From JAIQFL01 sp035295745 (GTDB taxonomy: Bacteria; Acidobacteriota; Terriglobia; Bryobacterales; Bryobacteraceae), in the NCBI GenBank assembly GCA_035295745.1, contig DATGIL010000056.1:62001-126000 (forward strand): a stretch of 64,000 nucleotides of DNA, read 5' to 3'. Below, one piece after another: positions 8,458 to 18,000 of the stretch. Position 1 is the stretch's first letter. Each line of letters starts with the position of its first letter. Both the position numbers and the translations under genes were made by a program. The notes under the pieces are model-generated. The model worked only from the letters and a program-made list of their open reading frames with translations. It was not told where the DNA came from and searched no databases.

Positions 8458-10044
8458 ATGGTGACTCGTTGGTTTTCGGTGGTTTTTGGGTTTGCCGTTT
8501 CCGCGCTGAGTCTCGGCGCACAGGAGGCCGCAAGCCTTGTGCCCAAGCCTTATCGCGCGCAACTGGAACAACACGGCCACGTGCGGGAGATGAGCCTTCG
8601 CGACGCGATTGCAACGGCTCTCCAATGCAATCTCGAAATCGAGATTGAAGGCTACAATCACGAAGCGGCGCGAGCCAACACGACCAACGCGTCCGCCTAT
8701 TACGATCCCGTTCTTGGATTGAACACCTCGGCCATCTCGACCAATGTGCCGGTAACCAATATCCTCCAGACCGGAGAGTTCGCCAGCCAGATCACCAAGA
8801 CCTGGTCGGTCTCTCCCTCGATTCAGCAGAACCTGCCGGGCGGAGGAACCGCGATCTTGACCACCAATCTCAACCGGGTCTCCACCAACAGCGACTACTC
8901 GTTGATCAATCCGGTGCTCGGATCCACGTTTGGCCTCACCATTACGCAGCCGCTCCTGCGCGGCTTCCTGCGAACCGGCGCCGAGCGGCAGATCGCGATC
9001 AACCAGCTGAATGAGCGGATCACGGTGAGCCAGTTTCAGCAGAAAGCCGCCGCCGTGGTGGAGCAGGTCATCAACAACTACTGGAGGCTCGCGGCCACCC
9101 TCGAGAACTATGAGGCCCAGCGGCAAGGCTACGCAGTGGCGGCGGCGGAGTATGAGGAGAGCCGCAAGAAAAATGGTGATGGACCGCAAGCGGCGGTCTC
9201 CTCACAGCGTTCCGAACTTCTATCGCGCGACCAAATCCTGGCGCAGGCCGCCGTGCAGATTATCCAAGCCTCCAATGGCCTCAAACGTCTCTTGGCGCCG
9301 TCCGTGGCCGATCCTCTGTGGGCAGACGGCATCGTCGCCACGGATACGCCCGATGTCAAACCCCTGTCGATCACCCTGGAAGAGGCGGTCCATGCTGCCA
9401 TGTCGAAGCGCCCGGAACTGGAGCAGTTGCGGCTGCAGATCAAGCAATCGGATGCGGATGTGCGTTTCAACCGGCAGGAGACCAAGCCGACGGTCAATCT
9501 GCGCCTGGAAACGTTGGCCACGGGAGACACCGGTCCGATCCGCGACATTCCGCCCGGCACCATTCCGCCGGCATCCATCACGGGAGGGATCGGCGCCGCG
9601 ACCCGCCAGGCACTGGCGTTTCAGCATCCGAGTTTTGCCGCCGGCGTCGAGATCAAAATGCCTGTCCGCAACGGAGCGGCCCAGTCGCAACTCACCAACG
9701 CGCTGATTGGCGGCCACAAACTGCAAGCGCAACTGCGCGCCGCCGAACAGGACATCCTGGTAGATGTGCGCAACGCGTGGGAGTCCATCGAGGCGCAGCG
9801 AAGAACCGTGGACTCCACCCAACTGGCGCGGCGACTGGCCGAAGAGCATCTCACGGCTGAAACCGCCAAGCCTGCGAGCGACTCCCAAAATCTGGACGTT
9901 CTGCGAAGCCGGAAGGATCTGGAAGAAGCGCGCACCCGGGAATTGCAAGCTCAGATTGACTATCAGCTTGCGGTGGTCTCTCTCGAAAGGGCCATGAGCA
10001 CTCTTCTCGACGATCAGCAGGTTGTGTTCCCTGCCAGGAAGTAA
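8458..10044 (+). CDS. TolC-family outer membrane channel protein
   Basis: This 528-aa protein has a signal peptide (about residues 1-21, ending LSLGAQ) and two outer-membrane-efflux repeats. The first contains LRDAIATALQCNLEIEIE and the second ITLEEAVHAAMSKRPELEQL, the usual paired helical starts. Long coiled-coil helices follow each, with a beta-strand segment around residues 80-170 (SPSIQQNLPGGGTA, LTITQPLLRGF). It would trimerise into the periplasm-spanning exit duct of an export system. No inner-membrane pump or adaptor is nearby. Its place in a glycosyltransferase/exosortase cluster suggests export of polysaccharide or of a modified peptide, which is inference. Confidence 0.85.
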   Translation: MVTRWFSVVFGFAVSALSLGAQEAASLVPKPYRAQLEQHGHVREMSLRDAIATALQCNLEIEIEGYNHEAARANTTNASAYYDPVLGLNTSAISTNVPVTNILQTGEFASQITKTWSVSPSIQQNLPGGGTAILTTNLNRVSTNSDYSLINPVLGSTFGLTITQPLLRGFLRTGAERQIAINQLNERITVSQFQQKAAAVVEQVINNYWRLAATLENYEAQRQGYAVAAAEYEESRKKNGDGPQAAVSSQRSELLSRDQILAQAAVQIIQASNGLKRLLAPSVADPLWADGIVATDTPDVKPLSITLEEAVHAAMSKRPELEQLRLQIKQSDADVRFNRQETKPTVNLRLETLATGDTGPIRDIPPGTIPPASITGGIGAATRQALAFQHPSFAAGVEIKMPVRNGAAQSQLTNALIGGHKLQAQLRAAEQDILVDVRNAWESIEAQRRTVDSTQLARRLAEEHLTAETAKPASDSQNLDVLRSRKDLEEARTRELQAQIDYQLAVVSLERAMSTLLDDQQVVFPARK

Positions 10045-10056
10045 CCGTCAACCCAG

Positions 10057-12678
10057 ATGGAAAAACTCAGCGTCTTTGCGCCTGTCGCGCTGGCGGAACA
10101 ATTTGAAAACGGAACCGGCAATTGGCGGAATCGCGTCAATGCTCACGCCCCGCTGCGATTGCGTCTGATGTGGAAGTCGTTCGCGGCCAGCTTTGACCGA
10201 AGCAGTGTGGAGCGCTTCCTCATTGTCTGTCCGGCGCGCGATCAGGACGCCTTACACGATTTAGTCAGCGCCGCGGCTCCCAATCTTCCGATTGAGTTCC
10301 TGGACGAGAATCGTTTCCTGGTCGCCTGCGGCCTTGGGCGCATCCCACAGGCGGGCCTCGGCGGCTGGCAGATGCAGCAAATCCTCAAGCTGGCGTTTGC
10401 CAGAATCTGCGAAACGCCGTTCTACCTGACGCTCGACAGCGACATTGTTCAATTCCGCAGAGCCGGCCTTGCGGATCTGTTGCCGGCTCGAGACAAATCG
10501 CTGATCGGAGTGGAAAGCACCGCGGACTACGATCGCCTCTACACTCCTCGGTTCGCCGCCAAGGAGAAGGACGCGAAGCGGCGATACTACGAAGCCGCGC
10601 AGCACATTCTCGCGTATGACCGCCCGGCGGATCGCGCCGGTGTCTTCTTTAGCGAAACGCCGGTGGTGTTGAGCCGATCCGGCGCGATGGAGATGATTCG
10701 GCATGTGGAGTCAATCCACCGGAGAGGCATCGTCGAAGTTCTAACCGAATTCCCGGGATGGACGGAATATGCCCTGTATTTCCAGTTCCTGGAGATGGCC
10801 GGATTGCTTTCGGAACTGCACATCCCCGGAGGGTGCAATGCGGTGCTTTCTCTCGAAAAGTCGGTGTGGCAGCCCAGCGACTGCTACCGGTCCCAGCGAT
10901 TTTACGACCGCCAGCATTTCGTGAGCAGCCCGCTGGTTCGCGAAGGGCCGTTTCTCGCGATTCAGTCCTGGATTCGAACGGAAGAGTGGCTACCGGCCAG
11001 GTATTGCGGACTCGACGACTTCTACCGGCAGTTGGAAACCTGGATCGAGCCCACGCCATCCGCGCCGCCGGCACCTTCCGGCTCGTCTAGGGCGGATCTC
11101 GACCCGGCGAGCCCGGGAGCCTTCTTGCAAATCCTGCGGAGCGTCGATCCTTCCTCCGCGCTGTTCCGCCGCGCGCGCCAGGTGCTCGATGCCACGCTCG
11201 AATCGGGACCTACGATTCCGCCCGCGACTCCGCCTGGTGAGCCTAAATTCCTCACCATCGGGATGACCACCCACCGCGACTATGACGGCTGCTATTTTAC
11301 AATCCAGGCCATCCGCTTATACCATCCGGAAATCTTGAACGATGTCGAGTTGCTGGTGATCGACAACGATCCCACGGGACCTTGCGCCGGTCCGCTGAAA
11401 GCGCTCGAAGCCTTCATCCCAAACTTCCGGTACATACCCTTTCGGTCTCGTCAGGGGACGGCCGTGCGCGATCTGGTCTTTCGTGAGGCGTCCGGCGAGT
11501 TTGTCCTCTGCATCGACTGTCACATCTTCTTTCCTCCGGGGGCTCTGGCACAATTCATAGCTTATTGCCGCAGCCATCCGCAAAGCCGCGATCTGCTGCA
11601 AGGGCCGCTCCTATCCGACGCATTCGAGCCTCTGGCCACCCACTTTGAGCCGCGCTGGTCTCATGGTATGTACGGAACCTGGGGAATGGACGATCGCGGC
11701 GCCAGTGCTTCCGCGGAACCGTTTGAAATCGGAATGCAAGGGATGGGCGTGTTCGCTTGCCGCCGCGAGGCGTGGCCGGGCTTCAATCCCCGGTTGTCCG
11801 GATTTGGGGGGGAAGAGGGCTACCTGCACGAGAAGATACGACGCGCGGGCGGGCGCAATCTGTGCCTGCCGTTTTTTCGATGGTTGCATCGGTTCGAACG
11901 CCCCCTGGGCGTCCCGTATCAGCCGGTCTGGGCTGACCGGGTGCGCAACTATTTGATCGTTCACCATGAACTCGGGCTCGATCCAACACCCTGTATCCAG
12001 CACTTCGAAGAACTCCTGGGTCAATCCGTGGCCGATCCGCTGGTATTTGCCGCCCGCGACGAACTGGCCAGCCCCTTTCACTATTTCGACGCGATCTACT
12101 GCATCAACCTCGACAAGGACACCGTTCGATGGGAAGCCATGAAAAGGCGTTTCCGCAGGTTGGGAATCGAGAGCGCGGTGCGCCGCTTCCCTGCCGCCGA
12201 GACGCCGTTGAACCATCACATCGGCTGCGCGCTCTCTCACCGCCGGATCATCGCCGACGCCCGCCAGCAAGGGCTGGAAACGGTGCTTGTGTTTGAGGAT
12301 GACGCCCAATTCTCACCCGACGCCGCTAGCGTGCTGACCCGGACCCTGGCAGAATTGTCCCAACGAGACTGGCAGCTTTTATACCTGGGGGGATATCGAT
12401 CCGAGAGCGCTCTACAGGACGTGCCGGGATGTCATTCTCTCAAAGTGCCGGGCTGGATCACCTGCACGCACGCCATCGCGTACCACCGCTCGGTTTACCA
12501 TCGGATTCTGGAAGCTGTGCCCGATAATGCCGTGGATGTCGCGTTATGGCTTCGGGACAACTTGGCAATCGATAAGTTTTACAACAGCACTTTGGGCGCG
12601 TTGTCGTTCCTGACCTGGCCCGTGATTGTCACTCAATCTTCGATTCTCTCCGCGGAATTGCGCCCCTTCGAAGATTGA
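10057..12678 (+). CDS. Three-domain glycosyltransferase (DUF6492-like, GT2, GT25)
   Basis: This 873-aa cytoplasmic protein appears to join three sugar-transfer domains. Residues ~1-340 resemble the DUF6492 nucleotide-sugar transferase fold, with LRLMWKSF near the start and a DxD-type motif in TLDSDIVQF. Residues ~395-640 are GT2-like, with FLTIGMTTHRDYDG, ELLVIDNDP and the metal-binding LCIDCHIFF. Residues ~675-873 are GT25-like, with AIYCINLDKD, GCALSHRRI and LVFEDDAQF. It starts 12 bases after the TolC-like gene and is probably co-transcribed with it. A single chain with three transferase modules suggests sequential building of an oligosaccharide. Domain borders are approximate and the first domain is the least certain. 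Confidence 0.75.
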   Translation: MEKLSVFAPVALAEQFENGTGNWRNRVNAHAPLRLRLMWKSFAASFDRSSVERFLIVCPARDQDALHDLVSAAAPNLPIEFLDENRFLVACGLGRIPQAGLGGWQMQQILKLAFARICETPFYLTLDSDIVQFRRAGLADLLPARDKSLIGVESTADYDRLYTPRFAAKEKDAKRRYYEAAQHILAYDRPADRAGVFFSETPVVLSRSGAMEMIRHVESIHRRGIVEVLTEFPGWTEYALYFQFLEMAGLLSELHIPGGCNAVLSLEKSVWQPSDCYRSQRFYDRQHFVSSPLVREGPFLAIQSWIRTEEWLPARYCGLDDFYRQLETWIEPTPSAPPAPSGSSRADLDPASPGAFLQILRSVDPSSALFRRARQVLDATLESGPTIPPATPPGEPKFLTIGMTTHRDYDGCYFTIQAIRLYHPEILNDVELLVIDNDPTGPCAGPLKALEAFIPNFRYIPFRSRQGTAVRDLVFREASGEFVLCIDCHIFFPPGALAQFIAYCRSHPQSRDLLQGPLLSDAFEPLATHFEPRWSHGMYGTWGMDDRGASASAEPFEIGMQGMGVFACRREAWPGFNPRLSGFGGEEGYLHEKIRRAGGRNLCLPFFRWLHRFERPLGVPYQPVWADRVRNYLIVHHELGLDPTPCIQHFEELLGQSVADPLVFAARDELASPFHYFDAIYCINLDKDTVRWEAMKRRFRRLGIESAVRRFPAAETPLNHHIGCALSHRRIIADARQQGLETVLVFEDDAQFSPDAASVLTRTLAELSQRDWQLLYLGGYRSESALQDVPGCHSLKVPGWITCTHAIAYHRSVYHRILEAVPDNAVDVALWLRDNLAIDKFYNSTLGALSFLTWPVIVTQSSILSAELRPFED

Positions 12679-12704
12679 GGCTGCCTTGCCGCCAGTCCCG
12701 GCCG

Positions 12705-12995
12705 TCAGTCTACGATTGCCATCTCGACGAGGCTGTTCACACATTGCGCGATGTCGTCGACTGGCGGCACCGGTAGCCCGTATGCTTCCTGCACCACCGT
12801 CGCGATCTCCCCGGTCGAGCGTCTGCCATCGCAAAGCTCCAGAACCAGAGCAGCGGTCGCATTCAGGTAATGCACCTCGTCCTTGCGGGTGTCATAAACT
12901 ATGCATTGATCTTCCACGAGGCAGATCTCCAGCCCCTCTGCTTTGCGGGGGCCGTTTGGGGCTCCGATTTCGTCCGGCATTTGGAAATCAATCAT
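12705..12995 (-). CDS. PqqD-like protein (RRE-type peptide chaperone domain)
   Basis: Starting at the ATG at 12995, this encodes about 96 residues with the PqqD winged-helix layout. Strand EICLVEDQCIVYDTRKDEVHYLN is followed by ATAALVLELCDGRRSTGEIATVV and a closing helix. A longer frame with an earlier TTG exists, but its extra residues are not PqqD-like. PqqD-type domains bind leader parts of ribosomal peptides and deliver them to modifying enzymes; many lie in exosortase loci without radical SAM partners. A second copy is at 14707-15000. It is convergent with the glycosyltransferase upstream and divergent from the 242-aa membrane protein. Confidence 0.8.
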   Translation of the reverse strand: MIDFQMPDEIGAPNGPRKAEGLEICLVEDQCIVYDTRKDEVHYLNATAALVLELCDGRRSTGEIATVVQEAYGLPVPPVDDIAQCVNSLVEMAIVD

Positions 12996-13058
12996 AGCAA
13001 TTGCGAGCAAACTGCTTCGTACTCTAAAATTGATGACTGATCGCAATCAGGTGCCGAA

Positions 13059-13787
13059 ATGAGCAAGCTTCGCCGCCGGAGCCGGGCATCAGCGGAGCCT
13101 GGATTGCGCCGGGCACCCGGCTCGCGCCCTTCCGCCGAGGACACACCGGCAACAGAACCGCCTAATCCGTGGCGTTCCCTGGGTATCTTTGCCGCGCTTC
13201 TCGTCTGCGCGTTAGTGCTCTGGAAACTGGTGCTTTTGACGCCGCTGCTCGACTTTTCCCGAACCGTGATCCAAGTCTGTTTCCGCGCTCTACCTTTTCC
13301 TGAGAGCCAAACTCAGCAACTCATCACCGTCGACAATGGAAACGGCGATTGGGTCGTGCACGCCTCGTACCTGCATTTGGCGGAGCGCGACATTACCAAA
13401 CAGATTGCGGGCGAGCACGAGGCCGGTGTACGAACCCAGCCGGTAATGCTGCAGGTATTCAGCCTCAGCCTTCCTTTCTTCTGGGCTCTCAGTCTGGCGG
13501 TATGGCCGGGCAAGCAGGCGGCCCGCATTCTGGGGCTGGGTACACTACTGCAGTTGCTGATCAGTCAGATCGCAATGATATTCTTTCTGGCGTATTGGAC
13601 GGATCGGTACTTTGTGGTGGCGTCCGCGCTTTGGAGCGAGTTTTTGCTGCAATTGACCGGTTACTGCGCGCTCAACGTCGTTCCTTACGCCGCGCCACTG
13701 ATAACGGTCATTTGGCTGCACCAGCGGCTGCGGGTGTGGGTGTTTGGCGCGCTCCAGCGGCAAATACCGCCAGCCCCACAAGCATGA
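13059..13787 (+). CDS. Membrane protein, probable exosortase-H-associated protein
   Basis: This 242-aa protein begins with a basic, Pro-rich cytoplasmic tail (~45 residues). Hydrophobic helices follow at about 50-75 (SLGIFAALLVCALVLWKLV), 140-160, 165-190 and 200-225. A soluble ~65-residue section lies between helices 1 and 2. It sits tail to tail with the exosortase H gene and overlaps its 3' end by 80 bases. I believe XrtH loci often include such a membrane partner, but the naming rests on context and topology rather than a recognised motif. It may position the sorting substrate or help export the modified product. Confidence 0.55.
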   Translation: MSKLRRRSRASAEPGLRRAPGSRPSAEDTPATEPPNPWRSLGIFAALLVCALVLWKLVLLTPLLDFSRTVIQVCFRALPFPESQTQQLITVDNGNGDWVVHASYLHLAERDITKQIAGEHEAGVRTQPVMLQVFSLSLPFFWALSLAVWPGKQAARILGLGTLLQLLISQIAMIFFLAYWTDRYFVVASALWSEFLLQLTGYCALNVVPYAAPLITVIWLHQRLRVWVFGALQRQIPPAPQA

Positions 13788-14196
13788 TGAGAATCTCCCA
13801 AACATACAGGTGCATCCACTCAAACCAGTCGCGATTCCACTGCCCTACGTAGAAAAGCGTGATGATGCGAAATGTGTTGGCTGCGAGAATCGCCGCCGTG
13901 CCGATTCCCATCCGCTTGAGTTTCTCAAGCCATCCGGCCAATGGCCAGGCGAGTTGCGCGGCCCACAGCAGCAGCAGCGCATTGATGCCGTTGCACCCGT
14001 TGACGACCGCAATACTGAAGCCGTTTTGGGGTGCTGTTAACGTTTGATTACTGACGTCGACGTGCCCGCCTGCCAGCCGGATAATCGCCGCCGAGAACTC
14101 GGCAGTCGAGCGCGTGAGGACATCCGTAAACGGCCGGCAAACGGGCGAGAGTATCAGCGCAAAGGCGATACCCGCGTACAAAGCAAAAAGCAGCAC
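13708..14196 (-). CDS. xrtH: Exosortase H (XrtH), IPTLxxWG-CTERM-processing membrane transpeptidase
   Basis: This 162-aa multi-pass membrane protein carries the exosortase catalytic triad in order: Cys68 in NGCNGINALLLL, Arg110 in ANTFRIITLFYVGQW, and His129 in EWMHLYVWE. Its short length and the NGCNGINA and WNRDWFEWMHLYVW blocks suit the XrtH subfamily. A fitting substrate with an IPTLSEWG C-terminal signal lies at 19640-20311. Exosortases cut such C-terminal signals in the inner membrane and usually accompany exopolysaccharide genes, as here. The start is a GTG at 14196 with no good ribosome binding site; an in-frame stop just upstream limits any extension. The last 80 bases overlap the convergent membrane-protein gene. 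Confidence 0.85.
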   Translation of the reverse strand: MLLFALYAGIAFALILSPVCRPFTDVLTRSTAEFSAAIIRLAGGHVDVSNQTLTAPQNGFSIAVVNGCNGINALLLLWAAQLAWPLAGWLEKLKRMGIGTAAILAANTFRIITLFYVGQWNRDWFEWMHLYVWEILIMLVGLAVFAAGARQTPTPAAAGAAK

Positions 14197-14273
14197 GAAC
14201 TTTCGCAGAAGGGCCGTCTCCTAAGCTCACACTATAACGTAGACAATTCCGGCCCCGCTAACGCTGTTCTCTA

Positions 14274-14302
14274 TTGACGGTTGCCCCCAAGGACGGTAGA
14301 GT
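14274..14302 (+). promoter_or_regulatory. Sigma70-type promoter ahead of the small peptide gene
   Basis: TTGACG at 14274-14279 and TAGAGT at 14297-14302 are separated by exactly 17 bases. The start of the small peptide gene lies 75 bases downstream. The promoter would drive the peptide, PqqD and giant glycosyltransferase genes as one unit. Confidence 0.6.
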
Positions 14303-14377
14303 AACAGGAAGTGCACGAACGGAAAGTGCGCGGCGTGATTCGGCTTGCAGCCGGGGAACTCGGAGGAAACGGATTCA

Positions 14378-14710
14378 ATGGACAAGTCCCAAGAACCAAT
14401 TTTGGTGAAAGTGTCGGCTGACAGGCGGCGTTTTGTGCAGAGTATTCTCGGCCTGGGGAGTTACGCCGTTCCCGCGGTGCGCTCGTTCCTGATGGCCAGC
14501 GCCATCGTGCCGGTTGTTAGCGCGGCGATTACGACAACCGTGGCGCCCACCACCACGCGAAGCGCCTGGCGCCCCCTGACGGGCCGCATGGACAGCCTGT
14601 TGCAGACGCAACCCGGAGGCGGTTCGAATCCCGTGCTCAACCGGGGCGGTGAGGGTTCCGGTTCCTTGTTACCTCCGTCGAGCCGGCGGCCCGGCCTCAA
14701 GAAGCCTTGA
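14378..14710 (+). CDS. Small protein with Arg-Arg/hydrophobic N-terminus (candidate PqqD-partner peptide)
   Basis: The ATG at 14378 follows a strong ribosome binding site (GGAGGAAA), giving 110 residues. After ~14 polar residues comes DRRRFVQSILGLGSYAVPAV, then a hydrophobic, Ala-rich stretch to about residue 50. That resembles a twin-arginine signal or the conserved leader of a processed peptide. The remainder is a low-complexity Thr/Pro/Gly/Ser tail ending RRPGLKKP. Its stop overlaps the TTG start of a PqqD-like gene (TTGA), so the two are translationally coupled. PqqD domains typically bind peptide leaders, so this may be a modified-peptide precursor; that is inference. I do not recognise a named family. 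Confidence 0.6.
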   Translation: MDKSQEPILVKVSADRRRFVQSILGLGSYAVPAVRSFLMASAIVPVVSAAITTTVAPTTTRSAWRPLTGRMDSLLQTQPGGGSNPVLNRGGEGSGSLLPPSSRRPGLKKP

Positions 14711-15000
14711 GGATTCCGCGCCCAGCCACCGGCCGCGCCCCTGTCAGCCGTAATCCCCAGCGAGTACACGGCCTCGATATCAGCACGACAGAGGATGGAT
14801 GCGTAGTCACCCGTGAAGGGCATGACCGCATCCAGTTCCTGAATCCGGCTGCTGTCTTAATCCTCGAGTTCTGCAATGGGGAAAACTCTCCCGAACAAAT
14901 TGCCGATCTCATCAGAGAGGCTTACCATCTGCCGGAGTCGCCGGTCCAGGATGTTTTGGAAGCGTTGAAGCAGTTGGCTTCAGAGGGGCTAGTGCGCTGA
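14707..15000 (+). CDS. PqqD-like protein (second copy)
   Basis: This 97-aa protein has the PqqD winged-helix pattern: GLDISTTEDGCVVTREG, then IQFLNPAAVLILEFCNGENSPEQI and the helix VQDVLEALKQLASEGLV. Its TTG start overlaps the stop of the upstream small peptide gene. Six bases separate its stop from the start of the 1420-aa glycosyltransferase gene. It is related to the product of 12705-12995 (shared AAxxLxLExCxG core) but clearly diverged. The tight order peptide, PqqD, glycosyltransferase suggests it presents the small protein to an enzyme, perhaps for glycosylation. No radical SAM enzyme is present in the window. Confidence 0.8.
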   Translation: MRIPRPATGRAPVSRNPQRVHGLDISTTEDGCVVTREGHDRIQFLNPAAVLILEFCNGENSPEQIADLIREAYHLPESPVQDVLEALKQLASEGLVR

Positions 15001-15006
15001 TCGCCC

Positions 15007-18000
15007 GTGGAACGCGAGGAAACTCTCATCGAATCGTTGCTGGAACCCTTTCGCGCACACGCGATTTCAATCCGGTCGATCGTTCGGGCGGGGTGCGGCG
15101 AGTTTCTTCAGGCGAACGGCGGCCGCCTCTCGAAAACCGTTTACCGCGAAGCCGGTTCAGACGAATCGCTCGATAAACTGGCGGAAATCGCGCGGGAACT
15201 GGCCGGCTGCGCGGCCGGTGAGGATTTGCTGCTCGTGCCCGCGGCGCTGTTATCCGAACGCCTGGCGGCAACGGGAGATCATTTCCCATTTCGGGCCGTC
15301 GCCGCTTGGATGCCTCACGCGCCGGATCCGGTTTGGGGCCCCGGCGCCTGGAGATTGCGCCGCGCGATGTTCGATTGCGGCCTGATTTGCATGGCTTCGG
15401 TCGTCGCCGCGCAGCAGAGAGTGTATTGCTTCCTGGCGAGCGATCAGGTACATTCCTTCGGACAGCTCGATGTAGAACCGCGAGGTTATATTGCCTTCGC
15501 CAAGCTTAGCGATGGCGTGGGCTTCGCGAATCAGTTATTTCGATACGCCTTCGCCGAATTCTACGCCCTGCGCCACGGCCTCACGCTGGCCTGTCCCGAT
15601 TGGGCGGGCAACGATCTTTTCGGCTTCCACGATCCCCCAACCGCGGAACTGGATCTTCCGACCATCAGCTATCCCGGATTTGCAGACAATGATCGCGAAC
15701 TCTGGGATGTGGACGACCCGCCGATCGACATCAACTTCGAAGGGTATTTTCAAGAGATTCCGGACTGCTGGCGAAAGCATCGACCGCTTCTCAGGAACCT
15801 GTTTCAGGTGCCCGCGGCGCGCTCTCCGCTCGACGATTGGTATCGCCAGGTCACCGATCGCGGATGCCGTACTCTGGTGGCGATTCACGTCCGCCGTGGC
15901 GACTATCGCGAGTTCCAAAAAAGCCGGACCCCCTGGTTCAGGCTCGTACCCGAAGACCTCTATCTCGACTGGCTTCGGAATCTCTGGCCGACTTTACGGA
16001 ATCCGGTTCTGTTCGTCGCCACAGACGAACCCGATGCGGTTCTTCCGGCCTTCGCGGAGTTTCAGCCCGTTTCGTTTACCCCCGGTTCTTTCGCGGCCGG
16101 CCTGCCCGGCTTCGTGTGGGATTTTGAAATCCTGCAGCGAGCGGATTATCTGGCGATCTGCAACAGCAGCTACTCCCGCATGGCGGCCATCCTCGCTCCG
16201 TCCACGCAAAAGTGCTTCATCCCGTCGTTTCAAACCAGAATGTTTGAGCCGTATGAGCCGTGGATCGATCCTGGATTCTGGGTGCGCTTCGCCGACTCCT
16301 GGGGCGACGCCCCGCACCCAGTCGAGAAGGAGCCTGCCCCCGCCCCCTTAAATTCGACGGCGCTCTATTTCGACGTCACCGATCTGGTGTTATATCTGCT
16401 CCATCACGGCACCCTGACCGGGATACAGCGCGTTCAGGGAGAGATCTTGCGGCACCTGCCCGCAAACGATCACTCGCAGCCGGTGCGTTTTGTAGTCCTC
16501 CATCGGGGAGGCAGCCTGTTCGCCGTCGACGAATCCATCCTTTTGCCGATCATCGAGAATGTCTGTTCAGGCGCTCTGACGCGAGAGGATGCCGAGTACG
16601 AACTGCGCGAAATGCTTGCTCTCGCGGTGCCCTCCGAGTTGCGCAGCGGCGACACCTTAATCGAAATCGGCGCCTTTTGGAATGTGGGCGGAACGGGAAG
16701 AGTACTGCAGCGCTTGAAGCGTGCCGGCGTGCGGGTCGGAGTGTTCCTCCACGACATCATTCCAATCGAGACGCCCGAATATTTCGAATCGGCCAGCACC
16801 AGTGTCTTCGTCAAGGCGATCGTCGAGGCGTTCACCTTCGCCGATTTCCTCGTCACGACCTCGGAATACAACCGGGTTTCGATTGCGGCGCGCCTCTCCG
16901 GCCGATTCGAGCCGATTCCGATCGCTCTGGTGCCCTTAGGTCACGGACTTTCTCATGGCTCCGCCGATGAGCCCGAGGTCTCGACAGCGGTCGCCGCCAT
17001 TCTGGATCGGGAATACGTACTCTGCGTAGGCACGATCGAGGTGCGCAAAAACCCGGGGTATCTTCTCAATATCTGGAAGCTCATGAGCCGGAACGGCCGC
17101 TCGCGTCTGCCCGATCTGGTTTTCGTGGGACGGCAAGGCTGGTTGGTGAAGGATTTCATGCATCAGCTCGAAGCCTGCAATTTCCTGAACGGGCGGGTCG
17201 TGGTCTTGCACGGAGTGAGCGACGTCGAACTCGATCTGCTCTACCAAAACTGCCTTCTCACTATGCTCCCGAGTTTCGTGGAAGGATGGGGATTGCCGGT
17301 CGGAGAGAGCCTCGCTCACGGCAAAATCTGCATCGCTTCGGACGCAGGCGGCATTCCCGAAGCCGGCGGCACGCTGGTGGACTACATCGACCCCTACAAC
17401 GTGCGCGACGGCATGCAAACGCTGATTCGGTATCTCGAAGATCCCGAACTTCGCAGCCGCCGCGAGAGGGATATCGCCGAAAACTTCCGGCCTCGCGCCT
17501 GGCGCGAAGTAACCGACACCCTCCTGTCTTCTATTCGCGCGTTGTCGTGTCCCGTCCCTGCCGGGAAGCAACCCGCCGCAATCTCCTTACCCCGTGATCG
17601 CTTCCTGCCCATCAGCAGCGACCCTCCGGCCGTTCTGATGGACGAAATCGACGGGCGTCTTTCGGCGGAATTGATTTGCGTTTCCGGATGGCATCCGCCC
17701 CAAATCGGTGGCGTGCGGCCGTCGCAGCCCGTTTCCGAGATTCGTTTTCGCGCCGATGCGCCCGCCGGGAGCAAGATCAATCTCGTTCTGAGGATGGCGG
17801 CGGTTGGGGGCGATTTCCGCGTACGGATCTGTTCCGGTTCCGGCTCTCAGACGGAGGTCCGGTTGACGGACGCAGGCGAAAAGATCACCGTCCTGGCATG
17901 CATGGTGGAAGCGGGAAGTCTGGTCACGGCGCGTCTGCTTTCCATCGGCGCCGCGCTGGCCGGAGAGGAGTTCCCAGATGCTTCTTATTGGACTTTGAAG

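Noticed and set aside
14620..14640. GGTTCGAATCCC, resembling a tRNA T-loop
   Set aside because: It lies within the small peptide gene, and no cloverleaf can be drawn from the flanking bases.
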